A DNA stretch of 64,000 bases from Symsagittifera roscoffensis (Eukaryota > Xenacoelomorpha > Acoela > Convolutidae), in assembly GCF_963678635.1 (NCBI RefSeq), contig NC_087064.1, forward strand, positions 19,514,509 to 19,578,508, read 5' to 3'. Both the position numbers and the translations under genes were made by a program. Positions within the stretch are counted from its first letter, which is position 1. Each line of letters starts with the position of its first letter. The notes below the pieces were generated by a model. It saw nothing but the letters and a program-made list of their open reading frames with translations, searched no databases and had not been told where the DNA came from. Shown here in pieces: positions 1 to 11,555 of this stretch.

Positions 1-3000
1 AAAGATTACCCTGATTATTTGAATGATAAGGATAAGTCACAAGGGAAGAATCATGGTAGCATTGGTGGATCTCGCCCCCTTTTGCACAGAATTAGGCGAG
101 TTTTTGGGACTTTTTCAAGCTCTGAGAAAGATTATTTCTCCGATATCAAACAAAACTCATACAAAACTTGAAGCACGATGATTTATGATATATAGGGGAT
201 AGACGAACGGTCCTTTTGGTATGTCTATTAAAGGTCTACCCGAAACAAAAAGTACACTCAATGAAACAAGCACGATTAACATTATTTAAATGTTAATCGT
301 GCAGGATTAACATATATAAGAGCTTCAAGAGGAAAAAATGAAGAGGAACATTGAAATTAGAGTATTTCTTGCATGTTGTATCTTGTTCAACGGTGGCTAG
401 TGTTTACATAAGCAAATTTTGTGTTATAGTATGAACTATCTTTTTTTTACAACCTAAGTCGCAAAAATTGTTGCGACGCAAATAGTGTTGCGTCAAAATG
501 TGTTCATTTCGATCAATAACTAGCTATTAAGTACAGCCAATGCTAAGGATATTAACTCAGACTAATATATTACAAATAGAAGGAGAGCCGCAAGATGGTT
601 CGAACCTGGGCAGGGTCGGAAGTTTTTTAATGAACTTTTTCGTATACTAGCTAAATTGCGTCCGCTGTATAAATTGAGGCATGTAAGTTGGTATTTTTTT
701 TTCAAATTAACTGGTACTGCTAATGGGTCGTAATTGGCTTGCGTCACTTAAGAAATTTTGTAGACTCAACTTTTCTCATTCAGTTTTTCCCAGTACCGTT
801 ATCGGTCATATTTTTGCTTGTGTATGCGAAGTGCAACTTCGCCTCTGTTTTGACAATTGTCAAGCAATCACGACGCAGGTGCGAGGTCGTGTGACTCTTA
901 ATGTCGAGACTGGGATTCGATTCCGGTACACAGCAAAGTTTTTTTCAGGTTTTTTAACTGTCTTATAAAAACTTCACTTATTTTTTTAAAAAACGTTGAC
1001 TTGTTTTAGGACATAACTCGTTGAAATATTTTGGTTTTTTATTTTTTGTTCCGACTATATGAAAAATGTGGAGGATCTTTGTATTCGGATGTGTTTTCGT
1101 TTTTTTCCAGGCAAAATTAGTATGCACAAATAATTATTGGAATGGGTCGAGTCATATATCATATTATAGGGCTTTCAGTCGTGATTCGAACGAAATAAAA
1201 TGTCGAGAAAAACCAATTTTTGATTTTTCATTTAATTTCAAGCTAAGAGGGTTAGCGTGCAGGCTTACAAAAGCTTATTTATGCTTAATCTAAGCCATGA
1301 AAACTTACTTTTACTCGAGTAAAGTTCGTTTTTGAGCGCCATTTTGGGAATCAAAAACTTCAAAATTCAAACAATTTCTGCAATAGTTTGAATTTTGTAC
1401 CATTTGTTTTCGTTTCTTTGGTGTTTTTTCTACAAAAACTGTTTTCCAATTGGCCTATTTTACCTTGACTGCAGAAAAAAAAAACAAAATTAATATGAAA
1501 AACCTTTTCCTATTTTTTAGGAACATTCTGTGCTACTTGCACAGAAGGTCGGAAGAACATTCTGTGCTACTTGCACAGTAACCGGCTATTGTTTGAATTG
1601 CGTTCGTCTTTTTTCGAATTATATCGCAAGAAGGTTTTAAGCTTGGCTTCGCCTTTTTTGAATTTTCGAATTTATGGTAATTTTTTTTCAGAATTAAAAT
1701 TAGAATTAAAACTCTAATTTTTGAACTAATACGCTGTATATTTTAGCCTTGCCATTGTACGTTGATCCCTTTTCCTCGCGACACGCCCGTGATCACACTC
1801 TCGGACGGGGCGAGGCGGAAGGGGAGGGCGAGGAAGGGTATCTGGATCAGCAGGATCACAGTCCCAAGAGTGGGATTGAGGACAGCTTCAGTCAGGTGAC
1901 TAGCAACTCAGGCAGCAGTTACCTCCAAGTGGACCCCCATAATGACTCAATCACTCTTGCATATGAAGAAGATCAACAATTCAATGCAGAGGTTAAACAT
2001 TTTGTCCCGTCTTGTAACATGAAAAAGAAGTATACAATATGGCGATCTCAAAAGAAACACGTTTTTTTTTGTCTAAGGCGGAAAAAATTTATGCTGAAAG
2101 TCAAAAAGTGCTATCAATCATAAGTGCTGCGATAAATGGGCTGCTGTTTGTCTTGAAACTTTTTCATTTGAATTTTTTTGCCACAATTTTTTCTTGGCAA
2201 TTGGTTTCAACAAAAGTGTCATTGAGCGAATGAAGAAATGTGATTTTTCAGCGGTTTGACTTTCTATTTACTTTCAAGTTAAATTCAAATTCATTTGTTA
2301 AAAGCAAGGCAAATTACGCTCTCTAAGAGCAAAAATGCGAATCGCGCGAAAAAAAAACTACAACGCTTTTAGGTGCTAGACAGGGGCGGATCTAGGATTT
2401 TCTCGAGGGGGGGGGGGGCGGGTTTTCAAAAAAATTCGAAAATTTTGACCTTTTTTTTTTAGGTCGACCAAATTGATTTTTCGAGCTCTCCCAAAGCAGT
2501 GTTTTGCCCCTATTTTGGCAGAATTTTCTGGGCCGCAGGCAAATTTTTGAAAAAACAGTCAAAAAAGCCGTTTTTGGGCACTTTTTGAAAAATTTTGACA
2601 AAAAAATCGCGTTTTTTTTGGCGCGCGCTCCCCCTCAAAGTTAGTATATATTGGCGCCAAAGGCGCCTTTAGAAAAATTTTAGGGTCGGTCGGGCAAAAA
2701 TGGATTTCTGAAAAAGTGTCAAAGGGGGGAGCCTTTGGGTCGGCAGGGGGTCGAATCCCTGAGGGGAGGGGCGTCCGCCGCCCCCCCCCCCCCCTAAATC
2801 CGCCCCTGGTGCTAGACCTTATTTTTATATATCCCAGCGGAATAAAAAAATACCTTTTGACCCAGTTTTCCATAATTGGGTTTGTTTTATGAAAAAAGCC
2901 CACGTGCTCGGGCCTGTTATTGTTAAGATTTTGATTACAGGCAGATCGACGAGGAAGCGATAAAAACATAAGATAAGAAGCGATAATCGACCATGGTGCC

Positions 3001-6000
3001 AAAGATGGTATATTGGTTCGATTAGTACCAATTTACAATCAGTTCAGAGCATTAGGTAGAAAAAACCTAACTTATGATTAATAGCTTTTTGTTGGTTTTT
3101 TGTGTAGTTTTTTGGTGTCCAAAATGTTGCCTCGCCCTCAAGCAGCGACCTCTGTTTAGATGTTGAGCTCACTGAGTCAAGAGAACAAGTTGCTTAAAAG
3201 CGAACTGCAGTCCCTCACTCAGGAGTTGAACTCTGCCCTGAATAGACAGAGGGACTCCGAATCCAGACTGAAGAGACTCAACCAAGACTACGACCTCAAG
3301 TGCCACGAGGCCAACGAGATGTTCAGGAAGTTGCAGAATGTCGAGCTGGATCTCAGTGGTTAGCTTTTCAGAATGAATATAATTTTTGTGAGAAGGACTG
3401 ACTCTGCAGAGAAACGTAGGCCCATGTGAACAATCTTCCCATGAATTGACCAAGTGAACAATCTCCTCCCTAAAATTAAATGGCAATTTCAAGCAGTAAG
3501 GCCTACATGAACGTTGCTCAAATCTGATGGGCTGAAAAATACTAAGAAGAAGAAGAAGAATTTATTTCTCCATATAGTTGATAATACAAGCATCAATTTT
3601 TTAAAATTATTAAATCAACAAAATGGAGGGGATAGACAAAAGGCGCAGTATGTGCCTACTTGACGTCTACCCGTTGAACAAATTAGGATTGCAACTAAGT
3701 AATAAAGATAAATTTATATTCGAATAAAAATAGGATTGTGGGGAAAATTTATTTTTCCCTAAAATTAAGCCCTCATTAAGGAATAGTTATTACATCTAGT
3801 CCGTTCATTTCGGCCAATTCTCATTCCAGCTGAAGAACTAAAAATATGAGAAAACATATGAAAAAAAAAAATCTAAGGTTTTTCATTTTTTTAAAAAATT
3901 TTCTAAAAAATGCGTTTTCTCGAAAACTACAAGGATTTGGAGGGTCATATTTTCAGCATAGAATCGGAACCCTAGAATGGTTGTTTGATAGCATTTAGCC
4001 AGCGGGTACCATTTTTTAAAAATAAAAAATTCAAAGAAATATGTTTTGCACCAACTCGTAATTGCCACAAATGAAATTATCTTTAAACTTATGGACGAAA
4101 CTGTATTCTTCATTTTTTGACATCAATCCAATATTTTCAGGTAAGAGCTTATTTATACTCATAATATTCAATAACTTTCAACCCCTATTAGTCAAAGAAC
4201 ATGATTTTACCTTATTCTTGCAGAATGGTGGAACAAATGTTCGACCTTCTGAAATTCGCGTATTATAGGCAAAGTTTTTTAAAGTAAACAAACAATTGAG
4301 AAAACAAGTTGGATGTTTTTGATTTAGTGATCGTAAACAAATTTTCATCAAAATCGTACACATATAGCTCATGAACTGTTAGTATTTTGTCATCAGAAAA
4401 GAATTTATTAATGGTATCAAATTTCCTTTTGAAGCAGATCATGCGAACAATTTTTCGTTGCATATTCAAAATTGGGCTTAAAAAAGAAAAACTCGTGCCG
4501 CCATAGACGAGCAAGCCATATTGTATTATTGGTTTGATATTCGACATATAGTATTTCAGTGGGATGGATCTTGGTACATAATGTCTCATTTTTGATATTA
4601 CAGCACAGTGACGACCTAGTTTTGATTGAACATTCTATATATGGTGAAAAAATTTAAGCTTATCATCTACAATGACACCTAGGTATTTGCAAAAAAGTTT
4701 CGGCTGAAAAGTAAAATCAAGTCTATCAAAAAAAAGATTGGAAACACTTCTATCCTTAGTAAAATTAATTAAAGTAGTTTCATCTGAGTTTAAGTTTAAT
4801 TTATTTGAACAAAACCAGGAAGAAATTTTGGTCAAATCTAACTGGTATTCTTCATAGATAGATGTTTGACATGATATGTTTGTATCATCTGCAAATAGAA
4901 ACACATTTGAATTGCAAACTGCGTGCTGTATGTCGTTAATATAATCAAGAAACAAGAGAGGGCCTAAAACAGAGCCTTGCGGTATTCCCGTGTTTACTCG
5001 CAACCAATCAGATGAACAGTTGTTTACATGTACACATTGATACCTATTGGATAGATAGCTTTCGAACCATTTGTAGCAATTTCCACGTACTCCATAACAT
5101 TCTAATTTCCTCAAAAGAATTTTATGGTCCAGCGTATCAAATGCCTTTTTTAAATCAATGAAGAAGCTACTTTTAATGTTTTTTATCAACAACTAGTCTT
5201 AATCTTTCAGTCAATTCAGCTAAAGCATCAACTGTGGCAAACTTCTTCCTGAACCCAAACTGACGATGATACAGTAATTCGAACTTTTCAAGATAGTTGT
5301 AAAATCGAGACTGCATGATTTTTTCAAAAACTTTGCTGCAGCTACTTAAAAGTGATATTGGACGGTAATTGCTCATAATTATTCTGCTATCAGCTTTATG
5401 AAGAGGTAAAACCCGAGCATACTACTATTAACCAAGTGAACAATCTCCCTCCTAAATTGATTTAAAGGGGAGATTGTTCACTTGGTCCGAAACGTATACA
5501 ACGCTTAAACCAAAAGATTCTTGCGATGAAGCAAAAAAATTTCGGCCGATCGATTGAGGATGTTCTGATGTTTTCATTATGCCGATGCTGATATATCCTT
5601 CCCGTTTCTGGTGGTTGTTGGAAAGTGGTCAGTTAGGAATATATGCTTTTGAATTATAAATCGGGAAAACGATTGACGAATAACTGACTCAGGCTTAAAA
5701 AAGTAGTTGTTCACGTAAATGTTACTAGATGTTGTAAATTTTTGATTTTTTTAAGCTTTATATAGGAACAGAAAAGTACATCGATGTTTCAAATTGTTCG
5801 AATTGGTTAACAAGTTGAACATTTATTTTGTTTCAGAGGAGATCAAGGCTCGTGACTCGCAGATTGCAGGCTACAGAGTGAAAGTGAACGAGTTGAGTGA
5901 CAAGATAGCTGCTCAGAATGAGTCCCTTCAACAAATAAACAACGAAAAGGTTGGATTTTACTTAGAAGATAAATACCTAATACTTATAATGCTCGTTTTC

Positions 6001-9000
6001 TCCAATAATGAAACTACTTTGTTGTAAAACCGGGTGACTATGATTGTTTTGGGAACACTTTGCACATCGAATAATGCTTAATAATATCCTATTGAAGCTC
6101 AGTTTTTGAGTAAACCCAAGCACCCGAATTTTTTTTCGGACCATTATTGGGTTGCGTCTTACCACATATCGGATATCTTGTTGTAGATCCGATGGGTGTC
6201 TTATGACTAAATGGATATCGTATGTCAAACCTGGGTGTCCTGACACTAAAGCGGATGTGTTGTTCTAGATCCGAATTCTGTCGGACCACCATGCCTCGAG
6301 TGGAGTGCACGAGGAGAGTGTGACCCAGATGCAGACTCAGCTGAAGGAGGCACAGGAGGCATTCAACTCTCAGATAGAGCGGGAGAGGAGGGAGAAGGAG
6401 GAGACACAACACAAACTGCAGCAGGCGGAAGACAACATACAGGTGCGTGTGAACTTAAGGTCAGTCCTAACAATTGGGACACGATTTGTTTGCTAATGTC
6501 AATCAACGAAGTAAACTTTCTTTTTTTTAAGTAGCGTTTTTAATTGTTTGTTTTTTGTTTTTTCTCAAAAAAAATTAATTTACGCATAATCAAATTTATA
6601 CTTTTGATTTATATTTTAACACACTTCAAATTCATTAGCTAAAAGGAAAAAACTGTGCTCCCCAATAACAATAGCGTAAATGGCGCGAAAAAGCATGAAT
6701 GAGCTATGTTTCAAAAATTAATTTAAAATTGAGTTATAGTATGGTGGAATCCCGAAGGACCGAATGCGCGAAAATAAAAATCAGATTTCACTGATCTAAA
6801 ATGTGGAAAGAAGGTAAACATTTCCAGGGACTGAATATTGATATTGGCCGAATATAAAAACTACAAAAATATGCAAATTTTTCAAATTGTCACTGACCGC
6901 CGCCGATTTGGAACAAACTTTCGTTATGAAAGATGCAAAATATTGCTTCATTTAATTCATTTGAATTGAATGGCAATTGCTTTTTAAAAAAAATTGTTTA
7001 TCGGCGAATTTTGTTTTCGGTCCTTCGCCCTCAAGTATTTTCGCCCATTCGGTCCTTCGCGCATGAGAATAGCCCCCCTTATAGTATCCTTTATTCAGAC
7101 CCTGACGGCGGAGTTGCGTGAGGTGAGTGGCAGACTGCAGAGTGAAAAGCAGACCAGTGGGGACTACTTGCGACAACTCAACTTGGCCAAGCAGAGTGTG
7201 GAGGAGAGCAGGAGTGAATTGAGCGACTACAAGAACAAAGCTGTCAAGATACTACAGGTACATAGAATCACAATAAATAACTGAAGACAGTCAGAAGACA
7301 GTTGAACGTCTGATTTATAGTATTGGGTTCCAGAGCTTAATTCTGGTCTTTTAATTCTGACAAGGGAAGTTTGTTTTCGTTTTCAAGGTTCCCACGGTTT
7401 TCATGCTTGATAGGTATTCTTTGCAATTGTTGTTTGTGCTGCAGGCGAAAGAGAAGTTGATCGCGGAGATGAAGATGTCCTTCATGGAGGGGAGTGGGAC
7501 CAGTTTGGGTGGTGGGGAGGAGGGTTCATCTTCTTATCATCAGATGGGAGAATCGAGTGGCAGTGAGGGGGGACTTATGACCAGGAGTCAGCATTCTCCG
7601 GGAGCGAGCAGTTCCCACTTCGAAATGATGAAGTAAATGAAAATCATACTGGGATATTTTTCCACTTCTAGGCAATTACATATTACCAAATATTTGGTAA
7701 GGATTGTTGTGAAGAACAAGAATGTATAGAATAGATAATTAAAAATTGAACTAGGCGGAAAAAAGTTCTGTTTGTGATTCCAAAGTTTTTTCTTTTCTGA
7801 CGTAATTTTTTTTTAGTTTCCTTCTGCAAAATTTTTTGTTCCCTGCCTTTTTGAAGTGGTGTTAATCACATATAAATGTCATATTTGCTGTCACGCAAAG
7901 ATTGTTCACGATTGAGTTTGCTTTTTCGGGGTTCGACTTCTGATTTCTTTTTAAATCAATTCAATTTCATTTGCTAGAAAAGGCAATTAACGTTACGTTC
8001 TTAAATGATGATAGTATAGTGCACATGGTGCGAAAAAAATGTGGATGATTTTTAAGCTTGAAAATTGATTTTAGTGATAAGATTTCTTAGCGGAATAAAA
8101 AGTAATGGAATAAAAAGTAAAAGAAAATGGATTTCTTAAAAAGTACCAAATGGGGGACTCTTTGGGTCGGCAGGGGGTCGAATCCCTGAGGGGGGCGTCC
8201 GCCCCATTCCCCTAAATTCGCCCCTGATTCTGTAATATTTCAAATTTTTCAACAACTTTAACGTGATTTTTGTCCAAATTGTTTTTTCGATTTCCTTAAG
8301 CTCATTGAAATTGCTCCAACTTTATATTGGTCTTGTTTGTAGGCGTTACCACTTTGAGTTCGGGCTTATCTTTATCACAAAGGTCCAATTTTGATCTTCT
8401 CTTTTAGAAATCAAAATTAAAAGCCTAAATATTTTGCCTCTGTTTTACTTCTGTTTCTGAAACTGATTGTGTTATGTTTAGGATGGAGTTGAGCCAGTAC
8501 CGGAGTGAGTGTGAGTTGCTGCGGGAGGAGGTGGGCAGAGTGGGGGTGCAGTTAGAGAGGGCGAGGGAGGAGTTGAGCGCGAGTGAGCAGAGCAGCAGCC
8601 AACATCACCTCTCTCTCACTCACGACCTCCAAGCCACACACCACTCGCTACAACAGGAAAAACACAAGTGAGAAGAATTCTATTGAGTGAAAGCGAGGGG
8701 AAACATTTTCAATAATTTTTTTGGGGTCGGTGAAATTAATTTTCGCAACGTATAGGAGACGTTATGATTTATATTTCGCGGTTTAACAAAAATGTTAGCG
8801 GCTTGACAAAATTGTTTTCTTAAAATTGTAGCAAATGGGAACCCTTTGGGTGGCGAGAGCATTGAAATTTGAGGGGGAAATTCTTCCCTACTTTAAATCC
8901 GCAACTGTATGACCCTTTGAAGTTTTCAATATTGAGGCAAATAAATCTGCCTTAGAAATTCAAGTTTATTTTAAGTCTAAATCAATCTGAGTTTTTCAAT

Positions 9001-9857
9001 TGAAATAGTCAGTTTCCATTCGGTATCTTACGTTCTATTTTCCATTGAAAAAGTAATGCAAGTGGTTAGCTTTTTGATACTTTGTGTTGTGGTTAATCGA
9101 GTAAAAAAGAAGAAGCCAATTTTCCGTGCTAGGACACGGTATTTAACTTCTTCCTCAATTGTAATGCAAAACATAAAATACGTAATCGCGATGTTGATAT
9201 TTTGACAGAGTTGCAATGTTGGAAGAAGAGTTGAGTAGAAACAAAGAAGAGCTCAACGTAACCAGTCGAGAACTCCTTTCAGTCAAGGAAAAACTGTCTC
9301 GCACAGTAGCCGAGAAAGATCAACTCATATCAAAGCTGCAGGCGGAACTAATCTCAATCCGAAACAGACCGCAAGCAGCCGGAAGCGAAGAGTTCGAGGC
9401 CAGAATCCGGACACTTACGGATACTCTGTTGTCAAAACAATCTCAAATCGAAAGACTGAACTCAGAGAAACAGTCTCTTAACTTCCAACTAGAGAGAATG
9501 GCGTTAGAGAACTCAAGCGCAAATGGCAGCGTGAGGTCGGGTTCAACGAGGGTTAACATGATGACGACACACCTGGACGACGATGGTCTCAAGGCGAAAG
9601 GGATCCCATTGTTTTGCAGGGAGTCAGCATTTGACAACCAGGCGATCCGTTTGATGAAAAAAGGCCTCCTTGCAATAGACTCTTTCTCTCTCACAGTCGG
9701 CGTGTATTTCCGCAGATTTGCCTTAGCGAGGGTTTTTATAGTCATTTACGCTTTGCTACTTCATCTCTGGGTTACGATAGTGATTCTCACTTATAAACCC
9801 GAAATGCATTCTGATGATTTTCAGCCCCAGCTCAATCCGAGGCCCAAGCTTGACTGA
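1..9857 (+). CDS. GOLGA5: Golgin-84 (GOLGA5 homologue), 5' partial, nine exons
   Basis: Golgin-84 is a tail-anchored coiled-coil tether of the cis-Golgi that binds Rab GTPases and helps intra-Golgi vesicle capture. I place exons at 1-55, 1747-1991, 3160-3358, 5837-5949, 6269-6442, 7099-7257, 7445-7632, 8482-8667 and 9209-9857. All junctions are GT-AG and stay in phase, giving 655 codons plus TGA. The first exon is the least certain. The product is heptad-rich coiled coil (for example MLEEELSRNKEELNV in the last exon) broken by a Ser/Gly-rich linker in exon 7. It ends with a C-terminal hydrophobic anchor (ARVFIVIYALLLHLWVTIVI) and a short tail containing PEMH. The anchor, the preceding SFSLTVGVYFRR stretch and the RILSDH and SDYKNKAVKILQ blocks match the golgin-84 family as I know it. 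The N-terminus lies left of the window; human golgin-84 is about 730 residues. Confidence 0.93.
125..300 (-). mobile_element. LINE 3'-end fragment
   Basis: The GGGGATAGAC...GTCTACCCG block and the neighbouring TTATTTCTCC motif match the same motifs, in the same order and orientation, in the 3' end of the LINE at 3545-3690. It is therefore probably a second, heavily truncated copy of that family. Edges are approximate. Confidence 0.45.
885..930 (+). other. tRNA-Lys-like 3' half, possible tRNA-derived SINE relic
   Basis: The sequence has an anticodon-loop-like GACTCTTAATG followed 12-13 bases later by a T-loop/B-box-like GGGATTCGATTCC. This resembles tRNA-Lys(CUU). No matching acceptor stem or D arm is evident, so it is not a functional tRNA. 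Confidence 0.25.
1521..1578. repeat. 34-bp tandem duplication (TGTGCTACTTGCAC motif)
   Basis: A 24-bp string beginning GAACATTCTGTGCTACTTGC occurs identically at 1521-1544 and 1555-1578. The core TGTGCTACTTGCAC followed by ACCGGCT recurs near 32190-32225, so it belongs to an interspersed family. Confidence 0.8.
2373..2816 (+). mobile_element. Non-autonomous hAT-type element with 8-bp target duplication
   Basis: The element spans 2381-2808 (428 bp). Its ends are CAGGGGCGGATCTAGG and CTAAATCCGCCCCTG, which are inverted repeats of each other. It is flanked on both sides by GTGCTAGA (2373-2380 and 2809-2816), a perfect 8-bp target-site duplication. Inverted ends starting CAGNGGCG with 8-bp duplications are typical of hAT transposons. 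The interior has poly-G/C tracts and a GGCGCC-rich palindrome but no transposase frame, so it must have been moved in trans. It sits in a golgin-84 intron. Relatives lie at 8115-8226, 8690-8909, 29841-30120, 33222-33594 and 53350-53788. Confidence 0.88.
3451..3480. repeat. Arm of the CCAAGTGAACAATCTCC mini-element
   Basis: CCAAGTGAACAATCTCC is followed by a CCTAAAATT-like stretch, matching the left half of the palindrome at 5431-5486. Another partial copy (TGTGAACAATCTTCCC) is just upstream at about 3425. These two copies and the palindrome bracket the LINE. Confidence 0.6.
3545..5430 (-). mobile_element. 5'-truncated non-LTR retrotransposon (Jockey/CR1-like LINE)
   Basis: This is a minus-strand reverse-transcriptase remnant. 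Frames at 5173-5376, 4635-5192 and 4263-4589 cover consecutive parts of one RT. They show YRPISLLSSCSKVFEKI, QFGFRKKFAT, FIDLKKAFDTLDHKILL, GIPQGSVLGPLLF and the catalytic FADDT box, then the thumb/C-terminal region. The fragments are in different frames, so the copy is dead. There is no endonuclease or ORF1, as expected for 5' truncation. The 3' end is a GGAGAAATAAATT motif plus a (CTT)n tail on the minus strand, at about 3545-3570 here. It lies within the golgin-84 intron between exons at 3358 and 5837. Confidence 0.9.
5431..5486. repeat. Palindromic mini-element (18-bp perfect arms)
   Basis: ACCAAGTGAACAATCTCC (5431-5448) is the exact reverse complement of 5469-5486, with a 20-bp spacer. 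It abuts the truncated end of the LINE. A related foldback with the AACAATCTC core is at 36246-36344. Confidence 0.8.
8115..8226 (+). mobile_element. 3' fragment of the hAT-type element
   Basis: TTTGGGTCGGCAGGGGGTCG and the terminal CTAAATTCGCCCCTG match the right end of the element at 2381-2808. The left end is missing. Confidence 0.75.
8690..8909 (+). mobile_element. Diverged hAT-type element relic
   Basis: TTTTTTTGGGGTCGG, an AACCCTTTGGGT block and a degraded terminus TTTAAATCCGCAACTG follow the order seen in the full copy at 2381-2808, but strongly diverged. It lies in the intron before the last golgin-84 exon. Confidence 0.5.
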
Positions 9858-9863
9858 AATAAA
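9858..9863 (+). terminator. AATAAA poly(A) signal candidate of golgin-84
   Basis: AATAAA begins at the base after the TGA stop, which would give a very short 3' UTR. I see no better signal in the next few hundred bases, but this one is unusually close to the stop. Confidence 0.45.
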
Positions 9864-11035
9864 AACAGAACAAAACTTCTTTAATCCCCTTCTCGCCCTT
9901 GTTTCGTGATAGTGGTTTTACTCCACCGTTTTAGATGCCGACGAGTTCAGCCCAATTTAGTACATGTTCGCTTCGTTTTAAAGTACATTCTGTAGCATAA
10001 AACTTTTTTGCCACGTGCTCAGATAATATATATTTTGAAGAATCTTTGCAAGATCGTGCCAAAAAGTATGAAAATGGGAAGAAATCTGAAGACAAAAATC
10101 AAAGATCGCAAAGAATATCGTTATGCAGATAGTTTTCGAAGATTTTTGACATTGAGATCTCCACATTTTCAAGGTTTTAGATTTTCAAAAAATCCCGGAA
10201 TGCGAGCGCGGGAAAACAATTGATTACACATACAATTTACTGAATCAAAGCTCTAAATAAGCATTGAATAGAAAAATTCACTAATAATCATTCGAGTTTG
10301 ATTTTATTTGAGTAACGCAATATAAGCACTCCATAATAAAAGATAATCAATTTAATTTCTGAGAAGTTCGCTAATAAAATGGAAACAAAAGTAAACAATA
10401 GGGCATTTCAAACACTATAAGGCACATCATATGTGATTCTGGGAGTTAACGTTGATATAAATGATAAAAGACAGTTAAAATTTAGGCTAATTGACCATTT
10501 GATCAAAACACGCAAAAAATGGATTTCTTAATGATCAAACATAGAACAAAGAAATTCGAAAACTTTAACTATTAACAGTGCAAGAAAAACTTGTTACAAT
10601 TTTTTTTGAATTGCGGAAAAATTGTATGAAATTTTCTTAAAATGCGAAATTTTCTTTGATTTTTAAACTTGCGTGCTAAAATCATTGTGAAAAGTTTTCA
10701 AGTTGCAAAAAATGTTATGATGTTTTTATCATGTGTGCAAAATTGTAATGATTTTTTAATGTGTATGAAAATGTTCTGAAAATTTTTACAAGATGACAAA
10801 ATTGTTTTAGTTTTTTCACCATGTTTGCAAAAATTCTGTGAAATGTTTTGCAAATTGCAAAACTAATATGATTTTTTAACCCCTGAGCGAAATTGTTTCA
10901 ACAAAGTTATCTATTAAAATTCTTACCTCTTACAATATTTTTTAAATTTGTTTGTTCCTATCTCTTACAAATAAAAATAAAAGATTTTAAAAAATTAAAT
11001 TACCAAGCACAAGACAACAACCAAACTATTACAAA
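9864..11035. repeat. AT-rich spacer with degenerate minisatellite at about 10560-10890
   Basis: No gene is seen here. From about 10560 to 10890 a degenerate unit of roughly 50-60 bp recurs (TGCAAAAATT, GTGAAAAGTTTT and ATGATTTTTTAA blocks). The rest is plain AT-rich DNA. Confidence 0.5.
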
Positions 11036-11345
11036 TCAATGCTGTCGAGCAGCTGAGTTCTCCAAATTTTGCAAGTTCTCAATGGAGCGCAAAGCTTGTC
11101 TTGCCTCCCTCGCCGGTGGTTTGCTCTCTGGAGTCCTTGGATCAGAGAACCCCTCATCTTCTTCGATTAAAAGTGAGTTCTCCACAGATACTTCTTCCCA
11201 CAGAAATCATTCAGTTTGAGCCACATATCTGGAGTCAGGAACCTCGGGATAATCCATTCCAACTTGTTCTGCAATCTGAGACACCATCTCCATCGTTCCA
11301 AGCTGATTATCGGTGATGGGAACCTGCATCTGGTGATATCGTGGA
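11036..11345 (-). pseudogene. C-terminal remnant of a DDE-type (pogo/Tigger-like?) transposase
   Basis: On the minus strand one frame reads for about 100 codons with a single internal stop. It has QIAEQVGMDYPEVPDSRYV, then an acidic tract LLIEEDEGFSDPRTPE, then REARQALRSIENLQNLEN before a stop. An acidic linker followed by a short 'ALRSIENL' helix is the usual tail of pogo/Tigger transposases. The catalytic domain is absent, so the family call is tentative. The fragment ends where the polymerase element begins (11351), which suggests it was cut by that insertion. Confidence 0.35.
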
Positions 11346-11350
11346 GCATT

Positions 11351-11555
11351 GGATTAAGTCATTAATTTTGCTTGCCAATCAGAAACAGTCAATTGAATTT
11401 TACTTCAACTTTTTAAATTCCTGTTTACTTTTATGTTTTTTAAATATTGCCCGCTCCTAATCAAAACGTGAAAAAGTGAAGTGTCGAGACTGTGGAATCA
11501 GGTATGTTAGGGCTCATGCCGCTCGGCATCAAAAAAATGTACTCAGGGAGTCCTT
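11351..11555 (+). mobile_element. DNA polymerase B element, copy 1, left fragment
   Basis: This segment aligns with 21543-21830. It starts GGATTAAGTCATTAATTTTG and includes an AAAAGTGAAGTGTCGAGACT block encoding the KCRDCGIRYVR zinc-finger start. The match stops at 11555 and resumes at 15511, because another element (11556-15510) has inserted here. Confidence 0.8.

Larger units (their letters stand above)
56..1746 (+). other. Golgin-84 intron with repeat debris
   Basis: This intron holds no convincing exon. It contains a LINE 3'-end fragment (about 125-300), a tRNA-Lys-like 3' half (about 885-930), a short dispersed motif at 826-846 that recurs at 32295-32315, and a 34-bp tandem duplication at 1521-1578. 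If the 1-55 exon is wrong, an open frame continues from position 1 to a stop at 171. Confidence 0.5.

Noticed and set aside
590-615. B-box-like GGTTCGAACC, possible tRNA gene
   Set aside because: GGTTCGAACC is itself palindromic and no acceptor, D or anticodon arm fits around it on either strand.
1749-2123. 124-codon frame as a stand-alone gene
   Set aside because: Only 1747-1991 is exon. The frame beyond the GTTAAA donor is intron sequence that happens to stay open.
2559-3002. 147-codon minus-strand frame
   Set aside because: It runs through the hAT mini-element and its poly-C/G tracts; composition, not coding, keeps it open.
9443-9745. 100-codon minus-strand frame
   Set aside because: It lies opposite the last golgin-84 exon, whose + strand protein is clearly recognised.
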